Below, piece after piece: positions 37,858 through 46,739 of a stretch of DNA of 64,000 nt. The translations under genes were made by a program, and so were the position numbers. Each line of letters opens with the position of its first letter. The first letter of the stretch is position 1. The notes under the pieces were generated by a model. The model did not search any database. It saw nothing but the letters and a program-made list of their open reading frames with translations, and was not told where the DNA came from. The stretch comes from Paenibacillus oralis (GTDB lineage Bacteria > Bacillota > Bacilli > Paenibacillales > Paenibacillaceae), in assembly GCF_003863965.1 (NCBI RefSeq), contig NZ_RRCN01000002.1, positions 374,569-438,568 of the forward strand. Reading direction: 5' to 3'.

Positions 37858-39936
37858 TCACTCTGATTTGGCGTAGAAGTTTTTGTAGTACTCAAATATG
37901 AATTTCGTCCTGGCCTGTTCCGTTGTGAAACTGACTTCAACGCCACCTGTCATTTTCTCACGATAACCGGTTTCTGTCCTTGTTTGTCCGATCTCTATAC
38001 CATGATTCATGAGTAGTAGTTTCTCCATAGCTGAGAGGTTTTCGTATTCCGGATTTACTTCAAAGAAGGAGTATTCATTTGAGATTCCGTCAAAAAATTC
38101 GTACACCAACGCTACTTCATGCGGCGACTCCTTTTGCAACTTGAGGACGATTTTTTCTGCCAGTTCCGGATCGATTCTTTTGTATTGGTAGATGTCAGCA
38201 CTACTAAAGTCCAGTCGGAAGAAATGACGTCGATCCTCCTCTTTGGAAAAATCGAACATGGGCAGTACATCCTCAAGATAGTAGGCCAGATATTCGGCTT
38301 GATTATGAAACGCGCCGTGAGAGCGGCTTACATCCGAAATGACCTTAAAGAACGCATACCCTTCGTCAGTCGTATAAAGCCACCTGATTTCTTCCGGTGT
38401 TATTGCTTTTCGTAGAAATTTATAACGTAACAACCATTCAATATCCGACGATTTTTCAAATGAAAATCTACTTGGACGAAATTGTTCGCTGGCTGGCCCC
38501 TTTTGAGAAACAACTTTGTACAGATTCGTATCCAACTTTAGCGTAAGAGCCAATTTGAAAAAATTCCGGATCTTGTCATGATACTCAAGCGGAATTTCGT
38601 TTATGATAAAGAATTCACCGCCGGGATAGTTAGGCTCACTATTACCTGCAAGCGAACCTAGTTGTTCATAGATGGAATGATAGTGCGTATACATGCTAAC
38701 TTCTTTATTAACAAAAACAGGATTTAGTTGGATCAAGCTGCCGTCCTTTTGATACTGCAGAGAAACCGATTTACGTTCCTTATAATTGCCTGATGGAACT
38801 TGAATGGTTTGAGTGTCTAGAAGCATCTTGGAAAGTGGGCCATTTGCATATTTTTCTACGATCCAGTACGAATCTTCCAGTAGACGGAGTGCAGCTTGAA
38901 TCACGATAGATCTTGCATATTCCTTTGCTTCTGTGATTCTCGGCGGCGGTTCAAGCAATCCGTTCCCAAAGGATGTGATTTTCTCAGTAATTCGCAAACG
39001 AAGTTCCTCAAAGGTCTTATTATCTGTATTCTCGCAAGAATGGTACCACGATTTGATATAAGCGAGAAATTGTTCTATTGTATCAAATCGGTTAAGAATC
39101 GTTTTCGCTGGATCGTATCGAAGGCAGCGGATTAAAACAGCGTACATATTCAAAGAGGAGTCTTTCAATTCCATGTTTTCAAAAAAAGCTTCCCATGGTT
39201 TTCGTTCCAATATCTCTGAAGTATATTTCTTTATACCGAGTCGAACCAGCTTCTTTTGATCTTCAGGGTAATAGATATTGAATTCATTCATCATGTCAAC
39301 CCATTGCTTTTTTGTGATTCTTGACATAGGGATGTCCAAATGCTTCAGTTCTTGCTTCATCAACGACGTCTTCTCTTCGGAAACAACGATTTGTGTTTCT
39401 GTTGCTTTGCCTTCAGACTTAGTTGCCTTTTCCGCCTCTGCCTTAGCAGCTTCGATCAAAATGAGGGTGTTCTTTCGAGCATCGTTGATCTTATCGATAA
39501 AGAGATTAACTTTTTGTCGTGTGTTCATATCTTTGATTTTCGCATCTCGTACCCGTTCAATCATCGATTTAATTCCAGCGAGTTCATGTAGCTGCCACTC
39601 GAAGCGGAGCCCCTCGGAGTTGAGAACCCGTTCATCAACATACTTGATAAACGCCATCAGGTTTTTGATGAAATCCTCCGCATGTTCAACTGGGATCTCA
39701 ACATCTTCGCGTTCTAACTCCCACCCTATGGTATTGCCGAAAACCACAGGTTCACCGTGCAGGTGCTTATATAAATTGAAGGTTCGCCCTTGCCGAAAAT
39801 ACCGGTATAGGAGTTCTAACCATACAACTCGCTTTCGGCCCTGGTCAATAGGAGCACTTGTTGTCGCCAGAAAAATTACCGAAGCCAACGGTAGTCCGGA
39901 ATATTTCGAGAAGTTTTGTTTTACTGCTGTGTCCAA
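37858..39936 (-). CDS. Unknown 692-aa protein of a three-gene operon
   Basis: The start is TTG 39936 with TAGGAG about 10 bases upstream. It is a large soluble protein with helical and coiled-coil content at about 95-190 (NLFIDKINDARKNTLILIEAAKAEAEKATKSEG). No membrane segment, Walker motif, zinc ligands or nuclease motif is visible. I do not recognise the family. It follows two small genes (65 and 146 aa) on the same strand and ends at a terminator. It is the largest uncharacterised protein in the accessory half and a good candidate for an undescribed function. Confidence 0.8.
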   Translation of the reverse strand: MDTAVKQNFSKYSGLPLASVIFLATTSAPIDQGRKRVVWLELLYRYFRQGRTFNLYKHLHGEPVVFGNTIGWELEREDVEIPVEHAEDFIKNLMAFIKYVDERVLNSEGLRFEWQLHELAGIKSMIERVRDAKIKDMNTRQKVNLFIDKINDARKNTLILIEAAKAEAEKATKSEGKATETQIVVSEEKTSLMKQELKHLDIPMSRITKKQWVDMMNEFNIYYPEDQKKLVRLGIKKYTSEILERKPWEAFFENMELKDSSLNMYAVLIRCLRYDPAKTILNRFDTIEQFLAYIKSWYHSCENTDNKTFEELRLRITEKITSFGNGLLEPPPRITEAKEYARSIVIQAALRLLEDSYWIVEKYANGPLSKMLLDTQTIQVPSGNYKERKSVSLQYQKDGSLIQLNPVFVNKEVSMYTHYHSIYEQLGSLAGNSEPNYPGGEFFIINEIPLEYHDKIRNFFKLALTLKLDTNLYKVVSQKGPASEQFRPSRFSFEKSSDIEWLLRYKFLRKAITPEEIRWLYTTDEGYAFFKVISDVSRSHGAFHNQAEYLAYYLEDVLPMFDFSKEEDRRHFFRLDFSSADIYQYKRIDPELAEKIVLKLQKESPHEVALVYEFFDGISNEYSFFEVNPEYENLSAMEKLLLMNHGIEIGQTRTETGYREKMTGGVEVSFTTEQARTKFIFEYYKNFYAKSE

Positions 39937-39984
39937 AAGTTATCAACTCCTATTTTGCGTATTATAGGTGCCGCAAAGAGACGA

Positions 39985-40182
39985 TTATGTTGCATGGACA
40001 GAGGTTTTCATAGGGGCAAGAAAATAAGCGACCTCAGTGTTTTGGAAAAGTTCACCCTCAATGATTGCAATTAGTGCTGCTTCGCGCTTCTTTGATCCAT
40101 TTCCTACAAAATCAAGAAATTCCTTCACAGGAACAACGTTTGAATCACCAGTTACTTTGTTTAATTTCGTGACGACATTCAT
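39985..40182 (-). CDS. Small 65-aa protein of the three-gene operon
   Basis: ATG 40182 follows AAAGGGGGG. MNVVTKLNKVTGDSNVVPVKEFLDFVGNGSKKREAALIAI.. is a soluble helical protein with no known family. It sits between the 146-aa and 692-aa genes (gaps of 23 and 48 bases). Its size and place suggest an accessory subunit. Confidence 0.7.
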   Translation of the reverse strand: MNVVTKLNKVTGDSNVVPVKEFLDFVGNGSKKREAALIAIIEGELFQNTEVAYFLAPMKTSVHAT

Positions 40183-40205
40183 CGGAGTAGTCCCCCCTTT
40201 CTTTG

Positions 40206-40646
40206 TTAGTCGTATTGTTTGTTATCGACGCGTTCCAGTAAAATACGAATGGCTTCAGCCCATGCGCGATACCCTTTGGATTTTTTTTTGAACTCCCGCA
40301 TTATGCTCTCCAGAATATGTCTATAGGCTTTATTTTCCTTCTGGAGATCCGTTCTTTCTGGGTTGAGCAGTTTCCTTCTCAGACTAAGATCGTCGTAATT
40401 GTCGCTCTGACCGGTCGTGCGGAGATATTGGAGGGCATCCAATAAATCAGTAATGGTTAAGTGGCCAAGCCCTTTGGATTCCTGTTCAATCAGCATCTTG
40501 ACTGGTATGCCATTCCTAAGAAAATGTTCCATCCGGTCACCGGATAATTGGAGGTATTGCATCTTATTGAATATGTCCAACGAGAGGTTGGTTGCGTTAC
40601 TTTCATCATCATTGGAGGAAGCGGGTCCCGGCACCAAATCTTTCAC
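40206..40646 (-). CDS. Unknown 146-aa protein, first gene of the operon
   Basis: The chosen start is GTG 40646 (VKDLVPGPASSN) with AGAGGTGA just upstream; GTG 40667 is an alternative that lies over that site. It is a helical protein (LSLDIFNKMQYLQLSGDRMEHFLRNGIPVKML .. LTITDLLDALQYLR). The second stretch resembles helix pairs of DNA-binding domains, but no family can be named. Upstream lies an inverted repeat that could be its operator. Confidence 0.7.
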   Translation of the reverse strand: MKDLVPGPASSNDDESNATNLSLDIFNKMQYLQLSGDRMEHFLRNGIPVKMLIEQESKGLGHLTITDLLDALQYLRTTGQSDNYDDLSLRRKLLNPERTDLQKENKAYRHILESIMREFKKKSKGYRAWAEAIRILLERVDNKQYD

Positions 40647-41178
40647 TACGTTCACCTCTTTTCTCACTAAATAATCGCTTTATTTATATTTTACAACGAG
40701 TAGGGAGAAGCCGCGCGTTTGCGAACCCCAAAAATGGATTATCTCGCTAAGAGTAGACGGAGTAAACCATGTAAACTGTGGTAAACCAATTTTTATTTGA
40801 AGTAGACAATGGTTTACCGGATTCTACTTGTTCTACTGGATGAACTGTCGGAAACAAGCCAAGCAGTGAGCATGAGGTAGGGTGGGGTGATCGTGTATTT
40901 ATTTAGTGAATTATTCAGCTTAATTAATATGTTCTTAAAAGTATTCAGAATTTTGAATATATGCATGTTCAGTAATACTTATCATTTAAGTTTTGTTGAA
41001 TCTCGCCGGAAAGCACGTCGAAGAAGTGAAGAAATTCCTTTATGAAGTCATCTGCGAAATATCTTGAATGTCTTTATTCGGGCAAATGAAAGGAAGCACC
41101 AACAAATGGCCGATTGCCTTTGTGATGGTGCTCCTGGTTCGCGGAGAATATCCGCTAATTGTTCCGTATCCGTCTTGG
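40647..41178. other. Noncoding upstream region with GTAAACC repeats
   Basis: No gene. It contains the perfect inverted repeat GGTAAACCAAT / AATGGTTTACC-type (40780-40790 and 40808-40818), further GTAAAC copies at about 40762-40775, the direct repeat AGTAGAC (40753 and 40801), and ATTCAG motifs near 40910-40975. Confidence 0.55.
40780..40818. promoter_or_regulatory. Palindromic operator candidate
   Basis: GGTAAACCAAT and AATGGTTTACC are 9-bp inverted arms with centres about 28 bases apart, roughly 130 bases upstream of the unknown three-gene operon. This is typical of a repressor site; the regulator is unknown. Confidence 0.5.
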
Positions 41179-41799
41179 TCATTGCTCCTGGAGAAGCGAA
41201 ACATCATAGATGGAGTAATCGCAGCGATAGATAAAGAGATACTTCCCATCTATCAGAATACCGGTGGATTTATCTACATCTGTTGCAAAATAAGAAACCT
41301 GATTCCCAACGTAGGTAGCAAGAGGCTTTCCGCTTTGCGAGCGAATTAGAATTAAGAGATTCTTGCCAGTTGTCATGTTGGACATCGAGTTAACCAATCG
41401 ATTTAAGAATGGTGTTGACCGGTCGAGATTCTTGATGTTTATAGTCTTTGCAAATTCCTCGAAAATATTGTGAAGGTCCTTCTCTGCCAAAATCAATGAA
41501 CTGCCGACGTGCATCATTGGTTTTCCGCCTACCGTGATGCTTAATACTCCTGAATTTTTGATCTTATTGCCTTGACTATCGATCGTAGAAAACATATCTT
41601 CAGGGCCAATATCAATAGATCTCGCCTCGATTCTATCGATGATATTGCTTTCTTCATCGTACGTTTGAATAATTGCTTCGCGGCCTTTTAAGGCGCTTTT
41701 CATCTCACCTACTTTGTTCTCCAAGAAGTTGCATCCGGACAGTATTGTTGTTAGCGACGCCAATAAAAGAAGGACCAGATAGATACTGTTCTTTTTCAT
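41179..41799 (-). CDS. DUF5052-like lipoprotein
   Basis: 206 aa from ATG 41799 (MKKNSIYLVLLLLASLTTILSGC), with GAGGAG 9 bases upstream. The lipobox ends LTTILSGC, so it is a predicted lipoprotein. The rest (GVLSITVGGKPMMHVGSSLILAEKDL .. GKPLATYVGNQVSYFATD .. LIDGKYLFIYRCDYSIYDVSLL) resembles the DUF5052 family of Gram-positive lipoproteins as I remember it. Function is unknown. The IS630-type element lies about 110 bases upstream and may have cut off or replaced its native promoter. Confidence 0.7.
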   Translation of the reverse strand: MKKNSIYLVLLLLASLTTILSGCNFLENKVGEMKSALKGREAIIQTYDEESNIIDRIEARSIDIGPEDMFSTIDSQGNKIKNSGVLSITVGGKPMMHVGSSLILAEKDLHNIFEEFAKTINIKNLDRSTPFLNRLVNSMSNMTTGKNLLILIRSQSGKPLATYVGNQVSYFATDVDKSTGILIDGKYLFIYRCDYSIYDVSLLQEQ

Positions 41800-42006
41800 A
41801 CTCTTTAAATTCTCCTCTACTATCGTAATTAGTACTGTGATCGAAAAATCTAATATAAATCGTAATACAGGTAACATGCGCCCCTCAAATTTTGCAGGAG
41901 CATATTTATATATTCGGCAATAGATAGTTGGAATAATTTTCTGGACAGTGAGAGCAGAGTCGTATATCGTAAAATTATTACTCTATGAGCCGGTGAGGTA
42001 CGACAA

Positions 42007-42549
42007 GTGAAACTGCCAAAACTTCTTGAAGAAGATCGGAACAATCCTGAAATTCTAGCGATTAAAGCGGCCATGAAAGCAAACAAAGACTTGAGAATGC
42101 ACGAAAGATATCAAACGATCTTGCTTGATCTACAAGGCGTGTCCAAGAAAGACATCAGCAAGATCATCGGACGTTCTCTTTCCACTATCTACAATTACAC
42201 CAATGCCTATCATCAAGAAGGCATTCAAGGGTTGAGAATCGAAACGCCTCCGGGACGTCAGCCTTTTCTGAGCGCCGAACAAGAGCAATATGTCTATCAA
42301 ACGGTTGTCAATCAGACACCTGCGGATGTTGGCTTTCCTGCAAAAATGAATTGGACTTCACCGATCATCCGAAAATGGATTGAGCGAGAGTTTGGCGTGT
42401 TGTATTCGGACCGCGGAACCCGAGAACTGCTTTATCGATTGAAGCTCAGCTTCACGGTGCCAACGTACACCCTGGCCAAGGCAGACCCTGCGAAGCAGGA
42501 AGCATTTGTGCAGGAGTTTGAAGCCTATAAAAAAACTCCTGAACGGTGA
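42007..42549 (+). CDS. IS630-family transposase, N-terminal frame
   Basis: 180 aa. It contains a HTH (SKKDISKIIGRSLSTIYNYTNAYHQEGIQGL at about 38-70) and the linker typical of IS630 transposases (WTSPIIRKWIEREFGVLYSDRGTRELLYRL). The frame ends KKTPER just after a run of seven A (near 42528-42535). The catalytic half continues in the +1 frame, so a full protein needs slippage on the A tract or frameshifting; otherwise the gene is inactive. Confidence 0.85.
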   Translation: MKLPKLLEEDRNNPEILAIKAAMKANKDLRMHERYQTILLDLQGVSKKDISKIIGRSLSTIYNYTNAYHQEGIQGLRIETPPGRQPFLSAEQEQYVYQTVVNQTPADVGFPAKMNWTSPIIRKWIEREFGVLYSDRGTRELLYRLKLSFTVPTYTLAKADPAKQEAFVQEFEAYKKTPER

Positions 42550-43069
42550 AATCGACCGCATCTTGTTTATTGACGAGTCCATGATTCGTGACTACCAAGC
42601 GCTATCCCGAACCTGGTTTGCCAAAGGCCAACAGAGAATCGTCCCCACCTACGGCAAGCATCACGGAGCCAAGTTGATTGGTTCGCTGGATTACGAGACA
42701 GGAGAGGTGTTCTGCACACAAGAAATCCAATATACCGCACAAGAATTTTTATCTTTCCTGGAAAAACTGTTGCAGAAATACGAAAATCAGAACATCGTCC
42801 TTGTACTGGACAATGCGAAAATACATCACGCGGCGTTGATCCAACCCTTTTTGACCGAGCATCAGTCCGTTCTCACGTTGTTGTATCTTCCTCCCTATAG
42901 CCCGAAGCTGAATCTCATCGAAGGACTCTGGGGCTGGCTCAAGGAATCGGTCATTAATAACGTCTTTTTTGATACGGTTCAGAAAATTCGCAAGGCCGTT
43001 CAAGGCTTCATCCATGAGATCAATAAAACACCCGAAGTGACTGTCGATAGACTCTGTGTGCAATTATAA
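42506..43069 (+). CDS. IS630-family transposase, catalytic frame
   Basis: The DDE domain has FIDES (first Asp, genomic about 42570), VLVLDNAKIHH (second Asp) and PPYSPKLNLIEGLWGWLK (Glu) in the usual spacing. The frame has no own RBS and overlaps the first frame by 44 bases. Joined at AAAAAAA, the two frames give a normal length of about 350 aa. Confidence 0.85.
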   Translation: MCRSLKPIKKLLNGEIDRILFIDESMIRDYQALSRTWFAKGQQRIVPTYGKHHGAKLIGSLDYETGEVFCTQEIQYTAQEFLSFLEKLLQKYENQNIVLVLDNAKIHHAALIQPFLTEHQSVLTLLYLPPYSPKLNLIEGLWGWLKESVINNVFFDTVQKIRKAVQGFIHEINKTPEVTVDRLCVQL

Positions 43070-43090
43070 ATCCCTACTGCCGAATATATA

Positions 43091-43531
43091 GAGAGTAATT
43101 ATAAATAAAAAGCACAAAAAACTGAACACTTAAATATTGAGTTCTATAATCATATAAATATTATAAAGATTAATACATAACTGAGTGTTTTGTTAAATAG
43201 TTTGTTAAATAGTTTGTTAAATAGTTTGTTAAATAGTTCACTGTGATGTCGTTTTTATATCAGTTCAGTGAGTGGGGCAGACTTCAAGAGAATTTGTTGA
43301 TATCGGTAATCATAATAAGAAGAAAATAATGAGAGTTCTCGCATCCTTGAAAAATCGGTATACGGACTTACAAATCGATCTCAGTATGTACCTTCCGATA
43401 CGGATATAAGAGTAAGTAGAGGTAAAAGAAAAGACGGGGCGCGGAGCTACCGACAATGCCAGATCCAACTGCTCGGGAGCCGATATATTTTCGACTCCCA
43501 GTGCAGCGGGAGTCATGGGAGGCATAAGGAA
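43091..43531. other. Noncoding region with 12-bp tandem repeat
   Basis: No gene. It has AAAAAACTGAACAC and ATAACTGAG, copies of the plasmid-wide motif, and four tandem copies of TTTGTTAAATAG (43187-43238). Confidence 0.55.
43187..43238. repeat. Four tandem copies of TTTGTTAAATAG
   Basis: A 12-bp unit is repeated four times almost perfectly, the last running into TTCAC. It lies just downstream of the IS630-type element. It may be a slippage tract or a protein-binding array. Confidence 0.75.
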
Positions 43532-43864
43532 ATGCAGTACCTGAAGAGTGAACTGCACTATCGGCTTGAAGATACACCAAACAAGGTGAAGCCCGCTCCG
43601 AATATCAAGATACATACGAATGAGACACGCCAGGTTTGGGCGCTGCTGCAAGAAGCGGGCTTACAATTTTTTGGAGTTGTCCGTCATTGGAGAACCATTG
43701 TTGGCACAGGTGGTACGTATCTTGTGTTGCCACCACTTTATGGCGAAACTCCGATAGAAGAGCTTTTCGGAACAGAAAGCGGCTATACATATACGCAGAT
43801 TCCAATGGGTGGTCCGATCGAGGATGATCTCTCCTGTGAAGTCATCAATGCAGATAGACTGTAG
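43532..43864 (+). CDS. Unknown 110-aa protein
   Basis: ATG 43532 follows GGGAGG by 9 bases. The protein is soluble (WALLQEAGLQFFGVVRHWRTIVGTGGTYLVLPP). No family is recognised. It ends 22 bases before a strong terminator. Confidence 0.65.
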   Translation: MQYLKSELHYRLEDTPNKVKPAPNIKIHTNETRQVWALLQEAGLQFFGVVRHWRTIVGTGGTYLVLPPLYGETPIEELFGTESGYTYTQIPMGGPIEDDLSCEVINADRL

Positions 43865-43885
43865 CCACTTTTACACCGCAATTCC

Positions 43886-43914
43886 GACCGCATAGGATAA
43901 CTATGCGGTCTTTT
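43886..43914 (+). terminator. Intrinsic terminator
   Basis: GACCGCATA-GGATAAC-TATGCGGTC followed by TTTT, just after the 110-aa gene. Confidence 0.82.
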
Positions 43915-43995
43915 ACACTGTCCAGCGAGTCTCATGAAGCAACTTCATTAACGGAAGCTTCGAACCACTGAGGGGGCAAATCTATATTATTTAGA

Positions 43996-44415
43996 CTATT
44001 CGAATTTTTTGGTGGAATGGCGTCGTGAGATTTTCAGGATTCCTCTTTCTTCCGCTATATTTTTGTAATATTTCATTTGTTCATCTAGGCTTTTTCCATC
44101 AAGTTTTTTTGGATGTTTAATCCTGTAACTCAATTCAAAATCAAAAAAATGAATTTTGATTTCATCATGATTCACGTTACTTAAAGTAGCTAGTTCTCTT
44201 ATTCGTTCATCCGAAATAAGATGTGGATTTCGCAACTCTTCCGTTGTCATAATGTTCGTTAACTTTTTTAGCTCCTGATATTTTTCATCAGAGATGAATT
44301 TAATCCGCCCTGTACCTGATTCCCAACAATCTGCTTGAAATCCTCTATTGAGCGTTCTTAAGTACGCGTCGAAAGTAATTATGGAATTTAGATACTCGTC
44401 TATTTTTTTGAACAT
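43996..44415 (-). CDS. Unknown 139-aa protein
   Basis: ATG 44415 has AGGGTGA upstream. It is a charged helical protein (ISDEKYQELKKLTNIMTTEELRNPHLISDERIRELATLSN), with no membrane segment and no recognised family. A small gene (44437-44616) lies 21 bases upstream on the same strand and may be co-transcribed. Confidence 0.68.
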   Translation of the reverse strand: MFKKIDEYLNSIITFDAYLRTLNRGFQADCWESGTGRIKFISDEKYQELKKLTNIMTTEELRNPHLISDERIRELATLSNVNHDEIKIHFFDFELSYRIKHPKKLDGKSLDEQMKYYKNIAEERGILKISRRHSTKKFE

Positions 44416-44436
44416 CTCATCGTCACCCTTTAGTTT

Positions 44437-44616
44437 TCAGTAATTCCGCAAAAAAATCCGAATCCGAATACCATTAACTATTTGCTTTTTACAAAAAAAC
44501 TTATTAAGACTTTCGCAAATAGTCTCGTCTGAAATTTCCTCTATACCTACACCTCGGAACCCAACTGAGTTTTTCACAGCTTCTAAAGCATTCTTAACTC
44601 TCTCCGCTATTATCAA
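44437..44616 (-). CDS. Small 59-aa protein, possible partner of the 139-aa gene
   Basis: From TTG 44616 with GGAGAAA about 11 bases upstream. It reads ERVKNALEAVKNSVGFRGVG .. ETICESLNKFFCKK and ends RIRIFLRNY. It is helical and basic at the end. A two-gene small operon could be a toxin-antitoxin or regulator pair, but nothing in the sequence proves it. Confidence 0.4.
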   Translation of the reverse strand: MIIAERVKNALEAVKNSVGFRGVGIEEISDETICESLNKFFCKKQIVNGIRIRIFLRNY

Positions 44617-44807
44617 TCATTTTTGATTTCTCCTTTGACTCAAACGATATTAGCTTTTGACGTGCCCCAGTGAAATTCAAATTCAATTTTCCTGGAGCTC
44701 CGAACGCCATCGGGCGGCAGGGGAGAGCGGCAGACCGTCCTGTCGGATAACACGTTCCTGGTGGCTCTGAGTCCAGAAACGGAGCAGTCGTGAGTCAATT
44801 CGTCTGA

Positions 44808-45518
44808 TCAATCACCGTGGCCAGGTGTGATATTCTTTTTAAGTGAATCTTCAATGTATTTCATAACGTCGGCCCGTTTTGGGTCCCACACCGGTGTACG
44901 GTCACCGGTCAAAAGTTGATCAGGTTTCGGTAAGGGATTTCGCGCATTCGGATTTTGAGATCGTTTGTATCGGTCATGAAATGCATGTTTACTAATACCA
45001 AGTGCTTCTGCAAAAGTTTTTGAGTTCCACATTCTAACTCGACCCCAGCCCTGTTCTTCACATCTGTAAATGTATTCGCGCCCAAATAAATTCAATCTTT
45101 CAGCAGCGTTTTCAACGTGTATAAATTGGATTTCAAAGCCCTTCTCGCTTACGAAGGCATCGATGGTATGATCCCTTACGTCGAATAAAAATAAATCTGT
45201 ATGATAATTGTAAGGATTGGTTATCTCATACAATAAATAAAGCCGTTTGAATCCAATAAGCTTGCGAAAAACATGGAAGGTGTCATCTTCAGATAAATTC
45301 AATTTTTCTGTCACGATATTTAGTAGGTCAAGTTGGCCATCGAATTCATGAGCTTCAAAAATTTCCGGTTCGTTTTCGCCATCGAATAATTTAATCGTCC
45401 TTCCGATTAAATCGATGCTTGTATATCCGCCTTGTTGTTTATTCAAGTATTCACCATTTACCGTCAATAGTCTATACTCATAGTCACCAACTTGTTCCCA
45501 CGCCAGCAGATTTTTCAT
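44808..45518 (-). CDS. Unknown 236-aa protein
   Basis: ATG 45518 (MKNLLAWEQVGDYEYRLLTVNG) follows AAGGAGG; an upstream GTG frame start at 45551 lacks this site. The C-terminal part has SKTFAEALGISKHAFHDRYKRSQN, which looks like a helix-turn-helix, so DNA binding is possible. The N-terminal about 150 residues are beta-rich and unrecognised. Confidence 0.7.
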   Translation of the reverse strand: MKNLLAWEQVGDYEYRLLTVNGEYLNKQQGGYTSIDLIGRTIKLFDGENEPEIFEAHEFDGQLDLLNIVTEKLNLSEDDTFHVFRKLIGFKRLYLLYEITNPYNYHTDLFLFDVRDHTIDAFVSEKGFEIQFIHVENAAERLNLFGREYIYRCEEQGWGRVRMWNSKTFAEALGISKHAFHDRYKRSQNPNARNPLPKPDQLLTGDRTPVWDPKRADVMKYIEDSLKKNITPGHGD

Positions 45519-45600
45519 TTTTGTTCCTCCTTTTCCGCAATACACACCCAAAATCTCACTGCAATTTGATCACCAAAGAAAGAATTGTATTCTGACGACC

Positions 45601-45912
45601 TTATAACGTTCGCAAAAACACTTGCAACATCTGCCAAATAAAATAATCTCGATTCGCTTCACGAACCTTTCTAGGATTAAAACTCAGTCCAAACGTTTCG
45701 ATATAAAATTTAGCAGAATTGTTATCAAACACCGCTCGCTCAATCTTTTTGCTACCTTCCTTAAGTTTCTTTTCGACTTTTTCGTTCCACCGCTCACGAT
45801 CTCTATACCACTTTTCAAACTGAACCTTGGCTGCTTCAAAAACCTCCCGTAAATCCGTTCTTATTTCAAGAGCCCACTGTACTTGCTTTTCGCTACCGAT
45901 TAATTCAACCAT
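45601..45912 (-). CDS. Small protein with GSEKQ-x-WA-x-x-IR motif
   Basis: The product has 103 aa from ATG 45912 (AAGGAGG 10 bases upstream). It opens MVELIGSEKQVQWALEIRTDLRE, a motif common at an end of plasmid and phage proteins of unknown function, followed by a charged coiled-coil-like helix. It is upstream of the 236-aa gene, about 80 bases apart, possibly in one operon. Confidence 0.7.
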   Translation of the reverse strand: MVELIGSEKQVQWALEIRTDLREVFEAAKVQFEKWYRDRERWNEKVEKKLKEGSKKIERAVFDNNSAKFYIETFGLSFNPRKVREANRDYFIWQMLQVFLRTL

Positions 45913-46012
45913 GCACCTTATAACCTCCTTTTTTCGTTTTATCCGAGCATTTATATTTCAATAATATTCCATGTACTTTACTAAGTAAAAGGGAGCGCAA
46001 AGTAAATTTCGT

Positions 46013-46168
46013 ATGGTTTCTCAGACCAAAAATCAGATCATCCGATACGCTTGCAGTCGTAAGGATATGACTCGAGAACAGTCAATAGACTTCTGGAAGA
46101 TCCGCAATGTAACGGATTTTGGTGATACATATGGTCTTGATCGTGTATCTAGTTGCCGAACCCCATAA
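46013..46168 (+). CDS. Small 51-aa protein, uncertain
   Basis: ATG 46013 reads MVSQTKNQIIRYACSRKDMT.. and ends ..VSSCRTP at TAA 46166-46168. The nearest RBS-like sequence (GGGAG) is too far upstream (about 17 bases). It may be real or a remnant. Confidence 0.3.
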   Translation: MVSQTKNQIIRYACSRKDMTREQSIDFWKIRNVTDFGDTYGLDRVSSCRTP

Positions 46169-46739
46169 TAAGCTTTCTTTTCAGTCATTCATGAGATCAG
46201 GAAAACGGGTTCTTTATCTAATCGCTGCCGATCAGAAAGCCCTGTGGTTCCACGTTTCTCTGGTCAAGTAGTTGGTGTGTCGGCGCCTGGTAGTACCGCA
46301 CACAGTTTCTAACCTCTCAAGCCCCAAAGTCAATGTTGGCCGAGGCCCTCGCAGTTCCCCAGGCCATCGCCGTATTAGTATCCCGGATTGCAGCACAGAG
46401 GAATGCGCGACTTCCCGCCGTTATCAGGGAAAAACTCCTCGGTACTTTACCCCTAGTCCGCCTTCGGCTGCAAGCCACCAAAACGAGTGGCCCCCGCGGC
46501 TCCTTCACCCTCCAGAGCTTCTGCATTCTTGTCGCTCGCCGATCGCAATCTAGTGAAATATACGTCTCCATTCACAACGAGAGTCAGCAAATTACCTCGG
46601 GAGACCGTCGTGGGACTTGCCGAATGTAGTAAAAATATTGTCTTGGCTAACTCTGCCTATATGTTATAGTTAAAATAAGGAACTTGTTCTACAAATAAGA
46701 GGAAGCAAAGCATCTGTTCATGGTCCGGAAGGTGATAAA
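46169..46739. other. GC-richer insert without an intact gene
   Basis: From about 46220 to 46660 the base composition is more GC-rich than the flanks. Frames are open on both strands for 80-98 codons but have no RBS and no recognisable motif. It is probably a decayed chromosomal fragment. A TATAGTTA-like -10 near 46665 may belong to the promoter of the next gene. Confidence 0.45.

Larger units (their letters stand above)
41909..43088 (+). mobile_element. IS630-family insertion sequence
   Basis: About 1.18 kb. The left end TATATATTCGGCAATAG (41907-41923) is the inverted copy of the right end CTACTGCCGAATATATA (43074-43090) with one mismatch. Both ends lie in TA-rich sequence, fitting the TA target duplication of IS630/Tc1-like elements. 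It contains one transposase split over two frames. Confidence 0.88.

Noticed and set aside
46270..46660. GC-rich overlapping frames as genes.
   Set aside because: Openness on both strands comes from GC content; there is no RBS and no recognisable domain.
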